Positions 62,738 through 64,000 of a DNA stretch of 64,000 bases are shown here, piece by piece (position 1 is the first letter of the stretch; every line of letters begins with the position of its first letter). Source of the DNA: Chitinophagaceae bacterium. GTDB taxonomy: Bacteria > Bacteroidota > Bacteroidia > Chitinophagales > Chitinophagaceae. The stretch is from positions 62,001-126,000 of the forward strand of contig JADKKH010000002.1 in NCBI GenBank assembly GCA_016720585.1. Reading direction: 5' to 3'. The notes under the pieces are model-generated. The model did not search any database and was not told the DNA's origin. It saw only the letters and a list, made by a program, of their open reading frames with translations. The position numbers and the translations under genes are program-made.

Positions 62738-63802
62738 TTATAACCTGTGAATCGCCGTATAATCGAGCAATTCAACATCAGGTGAAATATATCCTTCTTT
62801 TACTGGCTCCTTTTTCATCAGATCCGTGCTCAGGTATTTTTTATTGCTATCCGAAAAAATTGTAACCACATTATCAGCATGACCGGATATGTTTTGTAAT
62901 TGAATAGCCCCGATCAAATTGGCACCAGAAGAAATACCAACCGCCAAACCCAACTGCTGGGCTAATTTTTGTGCCATCAGAATAGAATCACCATCAGAGA
63001 CTTTTATCACAGAATCCAATTGCTCCAGTTTTACAATAGCAGGGATAAATTCATCCGAAATACCCTGTATGCGGTGAGAACCCACTTTATATCCTGTAGA
63101 TAATGTGGGAGATTCTGCAGGTTCCAGCGGATGAATTTTTAAAGCCGGGTTTCTCGAAGCTAAATATTTTCCCACGCCCATAATGGTTCCACCCGTTCCT
63201 ACGCCGGCCACAAAAGCATCCGGTGTTACATCAATGGATTGCAATTGCATCCAGATCTCTTTTCCGGTGGTTCTTTCATGCGCCTGGGCATTGTATATAT
63301 TTTCAAATTGCTTGGGAAGAAAGATCTCAGGATTCCCAGCGGCCATTTTTTCACTCATGGCAATACTTCCCAAAAAACCTCCTGCTTCTTTGGATACCAA
63401 AATTACTTCAGCCCCAAGACTCCGGATTATATTTATTCGTTCCTGACTCAACCAGTCTGGCATGATAATTTTTACATCGTGTCCCAGGGCTTTACCGATG
63501 GCACTAAATGAAATGCCGGTATTACCACTGGTGGCTTCCACAATAATATCGCCGGGCTTAATAAGCAATTGTTCATAGGCCTGCTGCAGGATGAACAAGG
63601 CCATTCGATCCTTTATACTGCCAGTCAGGTTATAGTGTTCACATTTCACATAAATCTTCCGGCATTCTTTTTTATAGCGGTAAGCGATCTCCAGCATGGG
63701 GGTATTGCCTATCAAATGCCACAAGTGCCTGAACTTGTTTTCATGCATTTTTCCGGAATGGTATGCACCATCATTAAAAATGTCTATTTCTATGTCCGAC
63801 AT
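62738..63802 (-). CDS. PLP-dependent cysteine synthase family protein
   Basis: A 354-residue fold-type II PLP enzyme. The PLP Lys is K64 in LTGSIKDRM, the substrate loop is EATSGNTGISF and the phosphate cradle is GVGTGGTIMG. It resembles cysteine synthase or cystathionine beta-synthase without the CBS domains. The frame opens at TTG 63874; ATG 63802 (MSDIEIDIFN) is preferred. The C-terminal KKYLSTDLM is conserved in the family. Exact substrate pair is not certain. Confidence 0.92.
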   Translation of the reverse strand: MSDIEIDIFNDGAYHSGKMHENKFRHLWHLIGNTPMLEIAYRYKKECRKIYVKCEHYNLTGSIKDRMALFILQQAYEQLLIKPGDIIVEATSGNTGISFSAIGKALGHDVKIIMPDWLSQERINIIRSLGAEVILVSKEAGGFLGSIAMSEKMAAGNPEIFLPKQFENIYNAQAHERTTGKEIWMQLQSIDVTPDAFVAGVGTGGTIMGVGKYLASRNPALKIHPLEPAESPTLSTGYKVGSHRIQGISDEFIPAIVKLEQLDSVIKVSDGDSILMAQKLAQQLGLAVGISSGANLIGAIQLQNISGHADNVVTIFSDSNKKYLSTDLMKKEPVKEGYISPDVELLDYTAIHRL

Positions 63803-64000
63803 CTTTTTTTGTTTTTTTAATGGCTTATCAAAAAAAGTTGCTACTACTGTATGTAAAAGTATATCATTACTCAAATTATTATCGCATATTTATGAAAACC
63901 GGTATGTAAAAAACCAAATAACCGGAGAGGAACCTGAGTTGCCGGAAATTCCTTTAAAGAGCAGCCGTTTAAAAAAAAGATAAACAGCACCCAGGTGATA

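Noticed and set aside
63890..63983. Possible short plus-strand coding end reading NQITGEEPELPEIPLKSS
   Set aside because: It has a protein-like look and a stop at 63983, but no plausible start codon; upstream it is antisense to the cysteine synthase gene. Too weak to call.

Overview
The window is chromosomal DNA from a member of the Bacteroidota, most likely the Chitinophagaceae or a close relative. The evidence is a PorX response regulator, two proteins ending in type IX secretion (T9SS) sorting domains, an LpxC-FabZ fusion, LytTR and LytS-like two-component partners, and several exact matches to the Bacteroidota -7 promoter element TAnnTTTG. I found no rRNA, tRNA, CRISPR array, insertion sequence or prophage. 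Most of the window is housekeeping DNA with two accessory stretches.

Layout. 1-2470 (minus): the start of a secreted M28 peptidase, then a LytTR regulator with its membrane histidine kinase. 2676-7007: dxs, a secreted metzincin-like protease, and a decayed second copy of the dxs 3' end. 7012-9659 (minus): a LuxR-type regulator and a TPR histidine kinase, overlooking a run of exported proteins at 9887-16032 (T9SS cargo, a seven-repeat propeller-like protein, a small beta-barrel, a ZU5-like protein) that ends with an L,D-transpeptidase. 16860-28129: OsmC, ScpA, MscL, PPK2, a DMT exporter, Frr, a WecA-type transferase, the N-terminal half of transketolase, a LolC/E-type permease, RbfA, an MsbA-type ABC exporter and an acyl-CoA dehydrogenase. 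28374-31230 (minus): a PhnP-like hydrolase, a small unknown and porX. 31422-38303 (plus): an HD hydrolase, lpxD, a glycosyltransferase, lpxC/fabZ and gyrB. 38437-47668: a small unknown gene, a 1828-residue T9SS subtilase and mfd. 47777-59160 (plus): a ferredoxin/flavodoxin-NADP reductase-like flavoprotein, then nuoABCD-HIJKLMN and a small unknown gene. 59320-63802: pyruvate phosphate dikinase, a DUF1569 protein and a cysteine synthase family enzyme.

The most unusual signal is in the complex I operon. At the A/B and C/D junctions, and in more diverged form at H/I, a MITE-like element of about 130-160 bp bounded by inverted G/C-rich hairpins spans the intergenic spacer and runs into the next gene. 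The element supplies that gene's start codon and its first 20 or so codons, so NuoB, NuoD and NuoI carry related N-terminal tails that are not part of the conserved subunits. The operon also has no nuoE, nuoF or nuoG, and a NAD(P)H-type flavoprotein gene lies directly upstream. This raises the possibility of a complex I fed by ferredoxin or by a different electron-input partner.

Many longest open frames begin at TTG or GTG. Where conservation or context pointed to an internal ATG, that start is used and the reason is given.
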